Positions 37,679-47,000 of a DNA stretch of 64,000 nucleotides are shown piece after piece (position 1 is the stretch's first letter; each line of letters begins with the position of its first letter). Origin of the DNA: an uncultured Pseudomonadota bacterium (GTDB lineage Bacteria > Myxococcota_A > UBA796 > SXON01); NCBI GenBank assembly GCA_903875225.1, contig CAIQVJ010000112.1, forward strand, positions 186,001 to 250,000, given 5' to 3'. Position numbers and translations under genes: made by a program. Under the pieces are notes generated by a model. It saw only the letters and a list, made by a program, of their open reading frames with translations. It was not told the DNA's origin and did not search any database.

Positions 37679-38302
37679 TTGCCCCTCGTGGTCGTCGGCG
37701 CCCTCGTGCCCGGCGCCGCCCTGGGGGCCCGGCTCGGCCGCCGCGAGCGGGCGGGCCTCGCATCCGTCCTGATCTTCGGGGTGGAGGTGGCGGGCAGTTG
37801 GCTCTCGGGCTGGCCCCTGTACGGGCTCTCCGCCTACGTGGGCTGCGTGGGGCGGGCCGCCGCGCGCGTGGACCCGCGGGGGCGGGCCCTCGGTGCGCGG
37901 CTGGGGCTCGACCCCATCGGCGACATCGAGGTGCCGTTGGTGGCGGCGGGCGTGTTCGGGGGGGCGGCGCTCGCGTTCGGGATGCAGGTGGCTGCCCGGC
38001 TCGGGGGGGGGCCAGCGTTGGGCGTCGGGCTCGTCGCCGGGTTCGTCGCGCTCGCCATCGATCTGCAGCACGCCGAAGCGCTCGGGGAGGCGGGGGCGCT
38101 GCGGGGCTCCACCGGACCGGTGCTCCTTCCCCACCTCACCGTGAGAGAGCACCTGAACGCGGCGCGCGCCGCGACGCCTCCGGAGCTGCTGGCCGACCTG
38201 CAGCGCCGCCCGCGACACCTCGCCGCGCCCCAGCGCGCGCTTCTTGCCGCGCTGCTCGCCGGGATACCTGCGGGCGATGCGGTACTGGCTGATCAAGAGT
38301 GA
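37679..38302 (+). CDS. membrane protein with an ABC-ATPase-like C-terminal stretch
   Basis: The protein of about 207 residues has three or four hydrophobic segments in its first 130 residues and a soluble tail. The tail reads LTVREHLNAARA and then PQRALLAALLAGIPAGDAVLADQE, echoing the LTVxExL and QRVALARALxxxPxVLLADEP pattern of ABC ATPases, without Walker A. I would not call it an ATPase. The start is uncertain (TTG 37679 or GTG 37688). It overlaps the EVE gene by 26 bp. Confidence 0.5.
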   Translation: MPLVVVGALVPGAALGARLGRRERAGLASVLIFGVEVAGSWLSGWPLYGLSAYVGCVGRAAARVDPRGRALGARLGLDPIGDIEVPLVAAGVFGGAALAFGMQVAARLGGGPALGVGLVAGFVALAIDLQHAEALGEAGALRGSTGPVLLPHLTVREHLNAARAATPPELLADLQRRPRHLAAPQRALLAALLAGIPAGDAVLADQE

Positions 38303-38684
38303 GCCCACCTCCTACCCCTGGTCGCAGCTCGTCAGCGAAGGGTCGAGCGCCTGGACCGGTGTGCGGAATCCCACCGCCCGCCTGAACATGCTGGCGATGG
38401 CCGTGGGGGACCCGTGCCTCTACTACCACTCGAACGTGGGCAAGGAGGTCGTGGGGATCGCCGAGGTCGTCGGTCTGGCCCGTCCGGACCCGACGGCGGA
38501 GGACCCGCGCTGGGTGTGCGTGGACGTGCGTGCCGTCCGGCCCCTCGCCCGTCCCGTCAGCCTGGCGATGTTCAAGGCGGATCCGGCGCTCTCGCGGTCG
38601 CAGCTCTGTACGCAGTCCCGGCTCTCGGTCGCGGCGCTCACGCCCGAGGAGTACGCGCGCGTGCTGGACCTCGGCGGCACGTGA
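38277..38684 (+). CDS. EVE domain protein
   Basis: The 135-residue protein starts MRYWLIKSEPTSYPWSQLV, the diagnostic EVE opening, then WTGVRNPTARLNMLAMAVGDPCLYYHS. EVE domains are PUA-like folds that bind modified bases in DNA or RNA. ATG at 38277 gives the canonical start and lies inside the tail of the previous gene. Confidence 0.93.
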   Translation: MRYWLIKSEPTSYPWSQLVSEGSSAWTGVRNPTARLNMLAMAVGDPCLYYHSNVGKEVVGIAEVVGLARPDPTAEDPRWVCVDVRAVRPLARPVSLAMFKADPALSRSQLCTQSRLSVAALTPEEYARVLDLGGT

Positions 38685-38792
38685 TCCACAGGGGCTACGC
38701 CGAAGGGCGGATCCTGCGCGCATTGCCGCCGCAGAGGGTCCGATCCGGTTAGTGAACCGCGGCTCAGTCAGAAAAAACCCCGGAGGTCGCCT

Positions 38793-40487
38793 ATGGAACG
38801 CGAAGAGATGCCCGTTGATGTCCTGTTCGTCGGAGGTGGGCCGGGCTGTCTGGCCGGCGCGATCCGGCTGTACGATCTGATCGCGGCGCACAACACGGCG
38901 GTCGATGCAGGCTCGGAGCCGGGCCCGAAGCTCGAGGAGCTCACCATCGCGTTGATGGAGAAGGGGTCCGAGGTCGGCTCCCACGCGATCTCCGGCGCCG
39001 TGCTGGATCCGATGGCGCTCGACGAGCTGCTGCCGAACTGGAAGGACCTCGACCCGGTGTTCGTCGAGCGGTGGGTCGAGCAGGAGACCTTCCTGATGAT
39101 GACCGAGAAGATGGCCTTCCCGGCGCCGATGATGCCTCCCGGGCTCTCCGATCACGGCCTGCCGATCATCTCGATCGCGAAGTTCCAGAAGTGGTTGTGC
39201 GCCCAGGCCGAGGCGCGCGGGCTGATGCTGTTCTCAGGCTTCGCCGGCACGCAACTCTTGTGGGACGACAACGGTGCCGTGATCGGCGTGCGGTCGGGCG
39301 ACAAGGGCATCGGCGCCGACGGCCAGCCGAAAGGCAACTTCGAGGCCGGCTACGACGTCAAGGCGAAGGTCACGGTGCTCGGCGAGGGGCCGCGCGGCAC
39401 GCTCACCCGTCAGCTCATCCAGAAGCACGGGTTGGACAAGGGCTGCCAGCCGATCGCGTACGAGATCGGCGTGAAGGAGGTGATCGAGATGCCGAAGGGC
39501 TCGGTCAAGGCCGGTGAGGTCGTCCTCACCCTCGGCTTCCCCCTCGACCTGAACACCTTCGGGGGCGGGTTCGTCTACTCCCTCGCGGACGATCGGTACG
39601 CGGTCGGCCTGCTCGTCGGCCTGGACGCGAAGGACCCGGCGATGGACGCGCACTACCTGCTGCAGAAGATGAAGAACCACCCGTGGATGCGCAAGAAGCT
39701 CGCCGGCGGCAAGGTCGTGAAGTACGGCGCGAAGGCCGTGACCTGCGGCGGTTGGGCCTCCATCCCGCGGTTGTACGCCGATGGTGCGATGATCGTCGGG
39801 GACTCCGCGAGCTTCCTGAACCCGATGCGCCTCAAGGGCATCCACCTCTCGATGAAGTCGGGAATGCTGGCGGCCGAGGCCGCGTTCGTCGCGCTCAAGC
39901 GGGGTGACGCCCGTGCCGAGGTGCTGTCGATCTACAAGGAGAAGGTGGACGCGAGCTGGATCCGCACCGAGATGGAGCCCTCGAAGAACTTCCACGCGAG
40001 CTTCGAGAAGGGCACCGTCGGCGGGCTCGCCGCGACGGGTCTCTCGCTCGTCTTCGGGCCCGGGAAGGACGTCAACCCCTTCCACGCCGACTACCAGGGC
40101 ATCCGCAAGAACGCGGCCTACCGGGGACAGCACCCCTACCCGTCGCGGGACGACCTGACCTACGACGGGACCTACCTCGTCGACAAGCTCACCGACGTGT
40201 ACCACTCGGGCACCAAGCACGAAGAGAAGCAGCCCGCGCACCTGCACATCGCCGACCGGGAGATCTGCGCGACGACCTGTGCCACCGAGTACGGGAACCC
40301 CTGCACCCGGTTCTGCCCCGCGCAGGTCTACAACATGCTGCCCAACGAGAAGACGCACCGGCTGGAGATGCAGGTGGACTTCTCGAACTGCGTGCACTGC
40401 AAGACCTGCGACATCCGCGATCCCTACCAGATCATCACCTGGGTCCCGCCGGAAGGCGGCGGCGGACCGGAGTACGGGATCCTGTGA
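38793..40487 (+). CDS. electron transfer flavoprotein-ubiquinone oxidoreductase
   Basis: The 564-residue enzyme passes electrons from ETF to quinone in fatty-acid and amino-acid oxidation at the membrane. It starts DVLFVGGGPGCLAGAIRL (FAD) and has GSHAISGAVLDPMALDELLPNW, IVGDSASFLNPMRLKGIHLSMKSG and the C-terminal 4Fe-4S ferredoxin motif (ATEYGNPCTRFCPAQVY, NCVHCKTCDIRDPYQIITWVPPEGG), whose Cys ligands are all present. GGAGG precedes the ATG. No etfAB is adjacent. Confidence 0.95.
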   Translation: MEREEMPVDVLFVGGGPGCLAGAIRLYDLIAAHNTAVDAGSEPGPKLEELTIALMEKGSEVGSHAISGAVLDPMALDELLPNWKDLDPVFVERWVEQETFLMMTEKMAFPAPMMPPGLSDHGLPIISIAKFQKWLCAQAEARGLMLFSGFAGTQLLWDDNGAVIGVRSGDKGIGADGQPKGNFEAGYDVKAKVTVLGEGPRGTLTRQLIQKHGLDKGCQPIAYEIGVKEVIEMPKGSVKAGEVVLTLGFPLDLNTFGGGFVYSLADDRYAVGLLVGLDAKDPAMDAHYLLQKMKNHPWMRKKLAGGKVVKYGAKAVTCGGWASIPRLYADGAMIVGDSASFLNPMRLKGIHLSMKSGMLAAEAAFVALKRGDARAEVLSIYKEKVDASWIRTEMEPSKNFHASFEKGTVGGLAATGLSLVFGPGKDVNPFHADYQGIRKNAAYRGQHPYPSRDDLTYDGTYLVDKLTDVYHSGTKHEEKQPAHLHIADREICATTCATEYGNPCTRFCPAQVYNMLPNEKTHRLEMQVDFSNCVHCKTCDIRDPYQIITWVPPEGGGGPEYGIL

Positions 40488-40491
40488 GGCG

Positions 40492-41487
40492 TTGAGCCTC
40501 TCCGTCGTCCTCCTGCTCGCGGCGTGCGCGCTCCACGCGCCGCCGCCCGGCGCCACGGATCCGGTGTCCGGCCCGATCCCGGCGGCCGACGCGGGGCTGT
40601 ACAGCGAGCTTGCCATCGATGGCCCGCTCGAGGCCCGGCTCTCCCGCGCTCCGGCGGATGTCATCCTCTTCTATGGGGGCGAGCAGCGCGGATCGATGGA
40701 GACGTGCGGCTGTCCGCACCGGCCGCGTGGGTCGCTCGCGCGTGTGGCCAGCTACGTCGCGGCGGAACGCGCGGCCTCCCCCCAGACGCCCGCGCTCCTG
40801 CTCAACGCGGGCGAGTGGCTGATCGAGGCGGTGGGCTTCCAGAACATGCCGATGCCACAGCTTGCCGTGATGGACCGCACGCTCGCCGAGGGGCTGATCG
40901 TGGGCGGGTGGGACGTGCTCAACGTCACCCCGAAGGACCTCGCCGGCCTCCCCGGGGTGGCCAGCGCCGATCTGGATCGGCTGCCGCTGGTCTCCGCCAA
41001 CATCGAGGGGCCGCACATCGCGCGGTCGCGCACCTTCCACCTCGGGGCGCGGACGATCGCGGTCACGGGTGTGGCCGCGCCCGAGGTGCTGGCTGCGGAA
41101 CTGCCCGGCTACACGATCCACCCCGTCGCCGATGCCCTCCCCGTGCTCCAGCAGATCGCCGCCGAGGTCGACGGCGTGGTGCTCCTCGCGTACAACAGCG
41201 CGGACGGCGCGCGCATGCTGGCCCAACGCGTGCCACGGGTCATCGCGGTGATCGATGCCGGCGGCCACAACCAGGCGGTGGAGCCCTTCTACGTGAGGAA
41301 CGCGGTGTGGGCGCTATCGTACACGCTCACGATGCGGCTCGGCGAGCTTCGGCTCACGTTCGACGCGAGCGGGCGCCCTGGAGCGCTGGACCGGCACGTC
41401 GATCTGGACCCGGCGATCCCGGACGAGCCCATCCTCGCGGGGATGCAGCAGCGGGCGCGGGCAGAGATTGACGGGACGGAGATGTGA
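40492..41487 (+). CDS. lipoprotein with a metallophosphatase-like domain
   Basis: The 331-residue product starts LSLSVVLLLAACALH with a lipobox Cys. It contains YGGEQRGSMETCGCPHRPRG, similar to the Cys-rich motif (ECGC-like) of 5'-nucleotidase-type lipoproteins, followed by a Rossmann-like fold, but the catalytic Asp/His set is incomplete. TTG at 40492 is the plausible start 5 bp after the previous stop. It ends just before the first repeat array. Confidence 0.6.
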   Translation: MSLSVVLLLAACALHAPPPGATDPVSGPIPAADAGLYSELAIDGPLEARLSRAPADVILFYGGEQRGSMETCGCPHRPRGSLARVASYVAAERAASPQTPALLLNAGEWLIEAVGFQNMPMPQLAVMDRTLAEGLIVGGWDVLNVTPKDLAGLPGVASADLDRLPLVSANIEGPHIARSRTFHLGARTIAVTGVAAPEVLAAELPGYTIHPVADALPVLQQIAAEVDGVVLLAYNSADGARMLAQRVPRVIAVIDAGGHNQAVEPFYVRNAVWALSYTLTMRLGELRLTFDASGRPGALDRHVDLDPAIPDEPILAGMQQRARAEIDGTEM

Positions 41488-41504
41488 GCGGGGAGGAGGT
41501 GCCC

Positions 41505-41658
41505 GGACACTTGTCGGCCGCCGTCGGCGGTCCCGGCCGCCCTCCCGGTCCGCCCGCACGGACATTCGTCGTCGACCCAGACACTCGTCCGCGGCTTGAT
41601 GGGGCGTCGACCCGGACATTCGTCCGACCGCACGCCGCTCCGGGTGGACACTCGTCGG
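41505..41658 (+). repeat. upstream array of GGACACTCGTCC/GGACATTCGTCC motifs
   Basis: Five units lie at 41505, 41560, 41579, 41614 and 41646, each GGACAYTCGTC(C/G)G or a near match, with spacings of 55, 19, 35 and 32 bp (multiples close to 18). They lie 250-400 bp before the sigma-54 promoter of the regulator. Their reverse complement equals the units of the downstream array. Candidate protein-binding sites or structural repeats. Confidence 0.85.
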
Positions 41659-41789
41659 CTCTGGCGGTGGGAGACCCCACTGGGCAGGGTGGCCCGAGGG
41701 TCGGCGTCCACGCCACAGTGCACAAGGGGAAGGATCTTCCCACATGAAATACGGAATTTCGGGCCGACGGCGGCCGCGCACCGAACAAA

Positions 41790-41826
41790 GTGGGCGCCTG
41801 CGCCCACCCCTGTGCGGCTGCGCACA
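41790..41826 (+). promoter_or_regulatory. two near-perfect palindromes upstream of the sigma-54 promoter
   Basis: GTGGGCGC-CT-GCGCCCAC (41790-41807) and TGTGCG-GCTG-CGCACA (41811-41826) stand 3 bp apart, 80-120 bp before the -24 element, which is the normal enhancer distance for NtrC-type activators. They may be its binding sites. Confidence 0.5.
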
Positions 41827-41865
41827 ACTCCCACACCGGAGCGGCGAGCCGGTCCTTTGAAAGTA

Positions 41866-41878
41866 GCGCCGCAGGCGC
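41866..41878 (+). promoter_or_regulatory. palindrome close to the sigma-54 promoter
   Basis: GCGCC-GCA-GGCGC, 29 bp before the -24 element. It could be a further regulator site. Confidence 0.3.
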
Positions 41879-41907
41879 GTTGTCAAGTGGCGCGGACGAC
41901 CGGACTT

Positions 41908-41923
41908 TGGCACAATACTTGCT
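41908..41923 (+). promoter_or_regulatory. sigma-54 promoter of the response regulator gene
   Basis: TGGCAC-AATAC-TTGCT matches the -24/-12 consensus exactly. Initiation is expected near 41934, with a 50-base leader. This suggests the regulator is itself under sigma-54 control. Confidence 0.85.
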
Positions 41924-41983
41924 TGTTGGCCGTTGCCTGTCGACGCATGCGTCATCCAATCTTTGCGGGCTCCGGAGCCACTC

Positions 41984-43366
41984 ATGTCTGAACTGATCCT
42001 TGTAGCGGACGATGACGAGCTGAGCAGATGGTCGCTCTGCCAGCACTTCGAGGCGCTCGGGCATCGGACCCTGGCCGTCCAGAACGGGCAGGAAGCGCTG
42101 GATGCCGTGGAGCAGCACGGCCCCACGCTCATCTTCATGGATCTCTCCATGCCCGTGATGGACGGGCTCACTGCGCTCCGCACCCTGCGGGAGAACGACC
42201 ACAACCTGCCGGTCATCGTGATCACGGCGCAGGGCGGTGTGCAGGGCGCCATGGAGGCGACGCGCCTCGGGTGCAGCGGCTATCTGGAGAAGCCCTTCGA
42301 CCTGCGGGAGGCCGACGTCGCCGTCGAGCGAGCGCTCTCCGAGGATCGACTCAAGCAGGAGCTGAGCTACCTCCGGTCCCGGGAGCGTACCGGCTATGCG
42401 GAGATCATCGGGTCGTCGCCCCCGATGCAGCGGCTCTTCGACACGCTCAAGCGGCTCGCCAAGATCGATGCGCCTACCGTGCTCATCCAGGGGGAGAGCG
42501 GGACGGGCAAGGATCTCGTCGCTCGCGCCGTGCACAGCCACGGCCCGCGCGCCGGTGCCCCGTTCATGGAGATCGACTGCACGGCATTGCCCGAACACCT
42601 CATCGAGAGCGAGCTCTTTGGCCATGAACGGGGTGCATTCACCGACGCCCGCGCCACGAAGCGGGGGCTCTTCGAGGTGGCGGCGGGGGGCATGATCTTC
42701 CTCGACGAGGTGGGCGAGCTGCCGCTCGGCATGCAGGCGAAACTGCTCCGGGCTCTCGAGAACCGGAAGTTCCGCCGCGTGGGCGGCGTCGTGGAGATCC
42801 CGCTGAACGCGTGCGTCATCGCCGCCACCAACCGCTCCCTTCGCGACGAGGTCAAGGCGGGGCGGTTCCGCGAGGATCTGTACTTCCGCCTGCACGTCGT
42901 CCCCATCGAGGTCCCCGCGCTCCGCGAGCGCAAGGAGGACATCGCGCCGCTCACGCAGTACTTCATCGACCGGCTCAACAAGACCTTCAGCCGCAGCGTG
43001 AAGGGCGCGAGCCTGCGGGCGATGGAGCTGCTCCAGACCTACCGCTGGCCGGGCAACGTCCGCGAGCTTCGGAACGTGCTCGAGTGCAGCGTCATCATGC
43101 TCGCCAAGGACGTGATCCAGCCGTCCGATCTCCCCCCGGAGATCCGCCGCACCCAGAGCGCGCAGGTGAAGGGCTGTCCGTTCGTCCTCCCCGACGACGG
43201 CATCCTCCTCGAGGAGGTGGAGAAGGGCCTCCTGATGCAGGCGCTCGAGCGCACCGAGGGAAACCAGTCCGCTGCAGCGCGCCTCCTGGGGATCTCCCGC
43301 TACGCCCTTCGGTACCGCCTCGAGCGTCCGCTGGGAGTCCCCACCAAGGGCGCCGCCCACGGGTAG
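41984..43366 (+). CDS. sigma-54-dependent response regulator (NtrC/AtoC type)
   Basis: The 460-residue protein has a receiver domain (1-125; acidic pocket Asp9-11, phosphoacceptor Asp53 in FMDLSMPVMDG, Thr81, Lys103), an AAA+ sigma-54 contact domain (150-380; Walker A GESGTGKD 170-177, GAFTDA loop 217-222, Walker B GGMIFLDEVGE) and a Fis-type helix-turn-helix (about 425-450, NQSAAARLLGISRYALRYRLER). GAFTDA is a known variant of GAFTGA. ATG 41984 has GGAG 6 bases upstream. It is followed by the repeat array and the hybrid kinase, its likely partner. Confidence 0.96.
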   Translation: MSELILVADDDELSRWSLCQHFEALGHRTLAVQNGQEALDAVEQHGPTLIFMDLSMPVMDGLTALRTLRENDHNLPVIVITAQGGVQGAMEATRLGCSGYLEKPFDLREADVAVERALSEDRLKQELSYLRSRERTGYAEIIGSSPPMQRLFDTLKRLAKIDAPTVLIQGESGTGKDLVARAVHSHGPRAGAPFMEIDCTALPEHLIESELFGHERGAFTDARATKRGLFEVAAGGMIFLDEVGELPLGMQAKLLRALENRKFRRVGGVVEIPLNACVIAATNRSLRDEVKAGRFREDLYFRLHVVPIEVPALRERKEDIAPLTQYFIDRLNKTFSRSVKGASLRAMELLQTYRWPGNVRELRNVLECSVIMLAKDVIQPSDLPPEIRRTQSAQVKGCPFVLPDDGILLEEVEKGLLMQALERTEGNQSAAARLLGISRYALRYRLERPLGVPTKGAAHG

Positions 43367-43390
43367 TGCAGCGGCGGGCGGCTGATGAGC

Positions 43391-43568
43391 GGACGAATGT
43401 CCGGGTGGCCGACGAGTGTCCAGGGGCGGACGAATGTCCGGTGGCCGACGAGTGTCCAGGGGGCGGACGAATGTCCGGGTGGCCGACGAGTGTCCGGGGT
43501 CGGACGAGTGTCCAGGGGCCGACGAGTGTCCGGGGTCGGACGAATGTCCGGTGGCCGACCGGGTGTCC
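43391..43568 (+). repeat. downstream tandem array of GGACGAATGTCC/CGACGAGTGTCC motifs
   Basis: Ten units at 43391, 43410, 43428, 43446, 43465, 43484, 43502, 43520, 43538 and 43556 recur every 18-19 bp. Two alternating forms (GGACGAATGTCC and CGACGAGTGTCC) make a roughly 37-bp dimer; the last unit is decayed, and another partial unit lies at 43607. GGAC and GTCC are inverted arms around four bases. Mixed 18/19-bp steps break any reading frame, so it is non-coding. It is the mirror image of the array before the regulator. Confidence 0.92.
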
Positions 43569-43884
43569 TCCGATGGAGCCCGGATCGATGACGCGCACGG
43601 GCGGTGGGACAAGTGTGTATCCTACACTACACTATTTTGGGCCGTCCTGATGCGTTTCGGCGATTGGCGGGTGGGGGCTGATGTCGGCGCATTGGTTCTG
43701 TCTGGTGCGCGGCGTGTGGGTGGGGTGGGGCGCTACGCCTTGCGATAGGTTGAGAGCGATGGCTGTGACTTGGACTATTTCCGACTTGTGTCCCCGCGCG
43801 GGCGCGAGAATTGTGCAGATGCTACTTGCTGGTCTGGCGGTCTGGTGGTAGGTTCGGATTGTGGTTTGAGACGCAGATCCGCAG
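43569..43884. other. T/G-rich non-coding stretch between regulator and kinase
   Basis: This stretch has no convincing gene. It is visibly richer in T and G, with more AT than its surroundings (examples: ATTTTGGG, GATATTTTGG just beyond). The first part (43569-43620) still has one decayed motif and a TGTATCCTACACTACACTATTTT segment. The composition departs from the genome's GC-rich norm. Confidence 0.6.
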
Positions 43885-43900
43885 TGGGCGCCATGTTGCT
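43885..43900 (+). promoter_or_regulatory. possible sigma-54 promoter of the hybrid kinase gene
   Basis: TGGGCG-CCATG-TTGCT keeps the GG at -24 and the full TTGCT at -12, but the rest of the -24 block differs from TGGCAC. It lies 104 bp before the ATG. Confidence 0.45.
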
Positions 43901-44003
43901 GGGCGTGATATTTTGGTTTTCTTGAGCCTTTTTGGTAATTCTGCCTATTTCTGATTTGGCGCCCTCCTGGGGTGGGCGTCCAATCCCTTCGTCACGAGGG
44001 CCA

Positions 44004-47000
44004 ATGTCACGAGACAACGCATTCGCGGAGGCAGGCGACTCCCCGCTCCGGTCCGGACCGAGGGGGGCTGGCGCTCCTGCCGCGCTGACCGTGCGGTTCG
44101 GGCAAGACCCGCATCCGGCGCCCCGGGGTGGCGAGGGCCGCCCGTTGCCGGGTGCCGACGTGCTCGGCGTGGCGATCTTCGGGGATTGCTCCGAACACGC
44201 AGGGGTGCAGCTGCCGTTGTTCCCCACGATGGCCTCGATGCTGCGGCGCGCGGGACTTGATGTCGGCTCGCACGTGGCTGTCATGCGCGAGGCTTCGCCC
44301 CCGGCGCAGCCCCGAGCGGCCAGGCGTTCCCGGCACCCGGCCGTTTGTCCCCCCGCTCCCCGTCCCAGGGGGGCTGCCGCGCCAGCGAGGAGGCCGCGTG
44401 GCGGGTCGCTGCCGGACATCCCGGGGTTCCGTGTACTCGAATCTCTCCACGCGAGCCGGCGGACCCAGGTCGTCCGGGCGGTGCGGCTGGAGGACGAACG
44501 CCCCGTGGTCCTGAAGCTGGCCGCTCCCGGATGTGCAGACGCGGCCCGGGCGAGGTTGGAGCGGGAGTACGGGATCCTGCAGGATCTCCAGGTGGAGGGT
44601 GTGGTCGGTGCGCTCGCCCTGCACGAGACCGCGGTCGGCTCCGTGCTCGAGCTCGACGACTGCGGCCGCTTCACACTGGGTGCCTACGCGGGCTCCGCGA
44701 TGGGCGTCGAGGCCTTCCTCGACCTCGCACAACGGCTGGTGGCGGCGGTCTCGAACCTGCACCAGGCTGGGGTGCTGCACCGGGATCTCACCCCCTGGAA
44801 CGTGGCCTACGACCCCGCCACGGGACACCTCCGGCTGATCGACTTCGACCTGGCGAGCCACATCGTGGGGGAATCACGGCTCGTCGCAACCCGGCTCGAG
44901 GGCACCCCGGGCTACTTCTCGCCGGAGCAGACCGGCCGGATGAGCGTGCCGATCGACCATCGTAGCGACCTCTATTCGCTCGGCGCGATCCTCTACACGC
45001 TGCTCGCGGGCAGGCCTCCGTTCACCACGGTGGGGATCCTCGAGGCGGTGCACGCGACGGTGGCGCGGGCTCCTGCGGGACAGCTCTCCCTGCGGCCCGA
45101 TCTGCCCCCGAGCCTCGACGCCCTCGTCATGCGGCTCCTCTCGAAGATGCCGGAGGATCGCTACCAGTCTGCGGCGGGGGTGTTGGAGGACCTGCTGCGG
45201 GTTGGTGAGCACCTGCGCGCGGGCTCCGCCGCCACGTTCGTGCTGGGGCCGGACCGTCGGTCGAGCCGCTTCGTGCTTCCGGAGCGGCTGTACGGGCGGT
45301 CGGGCGCCCTCCAGTTTCTCCACGAGGGGCTCGAGCAGGCGTACCGAGGGGAGCCGGTCGCGCTCGCCGTGCTCGGTGATGCGGGCGTGGGCAAGACGGT
45401 GGTCGTGCAGGAGCTCGACCGGCGGCTGGCGGACGCCGGGGGGTGGCTGGTGAGCGCCCGTTTCGACCAGCTCCGGCGGTCCCAGCCGTTCGCCGCGATG
45501 GCTGGGGCCATCCGGGAGCTCATCCGCCGGGTGCTGGCGGGCGGGGTGGACGAGGTCGGACTCTGGCGGGTCCGTCTGCACGAGGCCCTTGGCGAGAATG
45601 CCGGGGTCGTCTGCGACCTCGTACCGGATGCGGGGCTGGTGCTGGGGGCCACGACCGCCCCGCCCGCGCTGCCGCTGGCGGAGGCGCGGCACCGGCAGCA
45701 CAGGGTGATCGAGGCCTTTTTCGGGGCGTTCCACAGTCCCGAACGGCCGTTGGTGTTGTTCCTCGACGACCTCCAGTGGGCCGATCAGGCCTCTCTCGCC
45801 CTGGTCGAGCGGCTGCTCCGCGCGCGGCACGGGGCCCCGCCCATGCTGGTGCTGGCGTGGCGCACCGAAGACGCCGCTCCGGCGCATCTGCTCCAGGCGC
45901 TCCTGCAGCGGTTTCCCGTCGAGGCGCTCCCGCGGATCACGCTGAGAGGCCTGGACGAGGAGGCGGTCAGCCAGATGATCGTCGACGCGACCGGCTGCGC
46001 GCCGCACGACGCGGCCGATCTTGCACGGCTGGTCCATCGGAAGACCGCGGGCAACCCGTACTTCGTGAGGTCCTTCCTCGAAACGGTGCACAGCCGGGGG
46101 CTCCTGAGGCAGGAATCGGGCGGCCGATGGGTGTGGGGGCTGGAGGAGATCGACGACGCCATGCTCTGCAGCAGCGGCGTCGACCTGCTCACGTGCCGCC
46201 TGCGGGCGCTGCCAGGGGAGACCCAGCGCGTGCTCTCGATCGCGGCATGCATCGGCCAGCGGTTCGATGTGTGCACGTTGGCGGCTGTCGGGGGGCTCTC
46301 GGCCGATGGGGTCGCGGGGGCGCTCGAACCCGCGGTCGAGGGGGGCCTCCTCGATGCGGAGGCCCCCGGGGTGAACGCCGGGGGCCTGGGGTCTGCCTCT
46401 GTCAGCTTCCGCTTCGCGCACGAGCGCGTCCGGGAGGCCGCATACGAGGCGATGCCCATCGCCGAGCGTAGGCGTGCACATGCGGAGGCGGGTCGGTTCC
46501 TCCTCGCCGGAGCGCTCGGAGAGCCTGGGGAGGATTTGTTCACCATCGTCCAGCAGCTCAACAGCGGTCCGGAATACCTGACGGACGGGGAGGAGCGGAT
46601 CGCCGTGGCACAGCTGAACCTGCGGGCCGCCGGGCGCGCGCTGGCTGCCACGGACTGTGAGGCCCGACTCGACTACCTCGAAAGCGGCATCCGCCTGTTG
46701 CCGGCCGACGCCTGGGAGGCGCACTACGCCCTCGCCTTCGCGCTCTACCGGGACGCTGCCGACTCCGCGCTGCTCTGCCCGGGGAAGACCTCGGCGGGCG
46801 GGCTCCTCGACGCCGCCATGCCGCACGTGGCGACGGTGCTCGACCGGGTGGACCTGCAAGAGATCCGGGTGCGGGACCATCTCGCCCGCAACGAGAACCC
46901 GCAGGCATTGCGGTGTGCGCTCACAGCCCTCGGTTGGCTCGGCGTGGAGCTGCCGCTGAAGCCCAACATGGCTCAGATCGGGCTCGAGGTCCTGCGCACC

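Noticed and set aside
43391..43568. A CRISPR array
   Set aside because: Repeats are only 12 bases, the 6-7-base spacers are not unique, and no cas genes are near.
43385..43591. An open frame across the repeat array
   Set aside because: It is a by-product of the repeats; their 18/19-bp steps shift frame and there is no family or ribosome-binding site.
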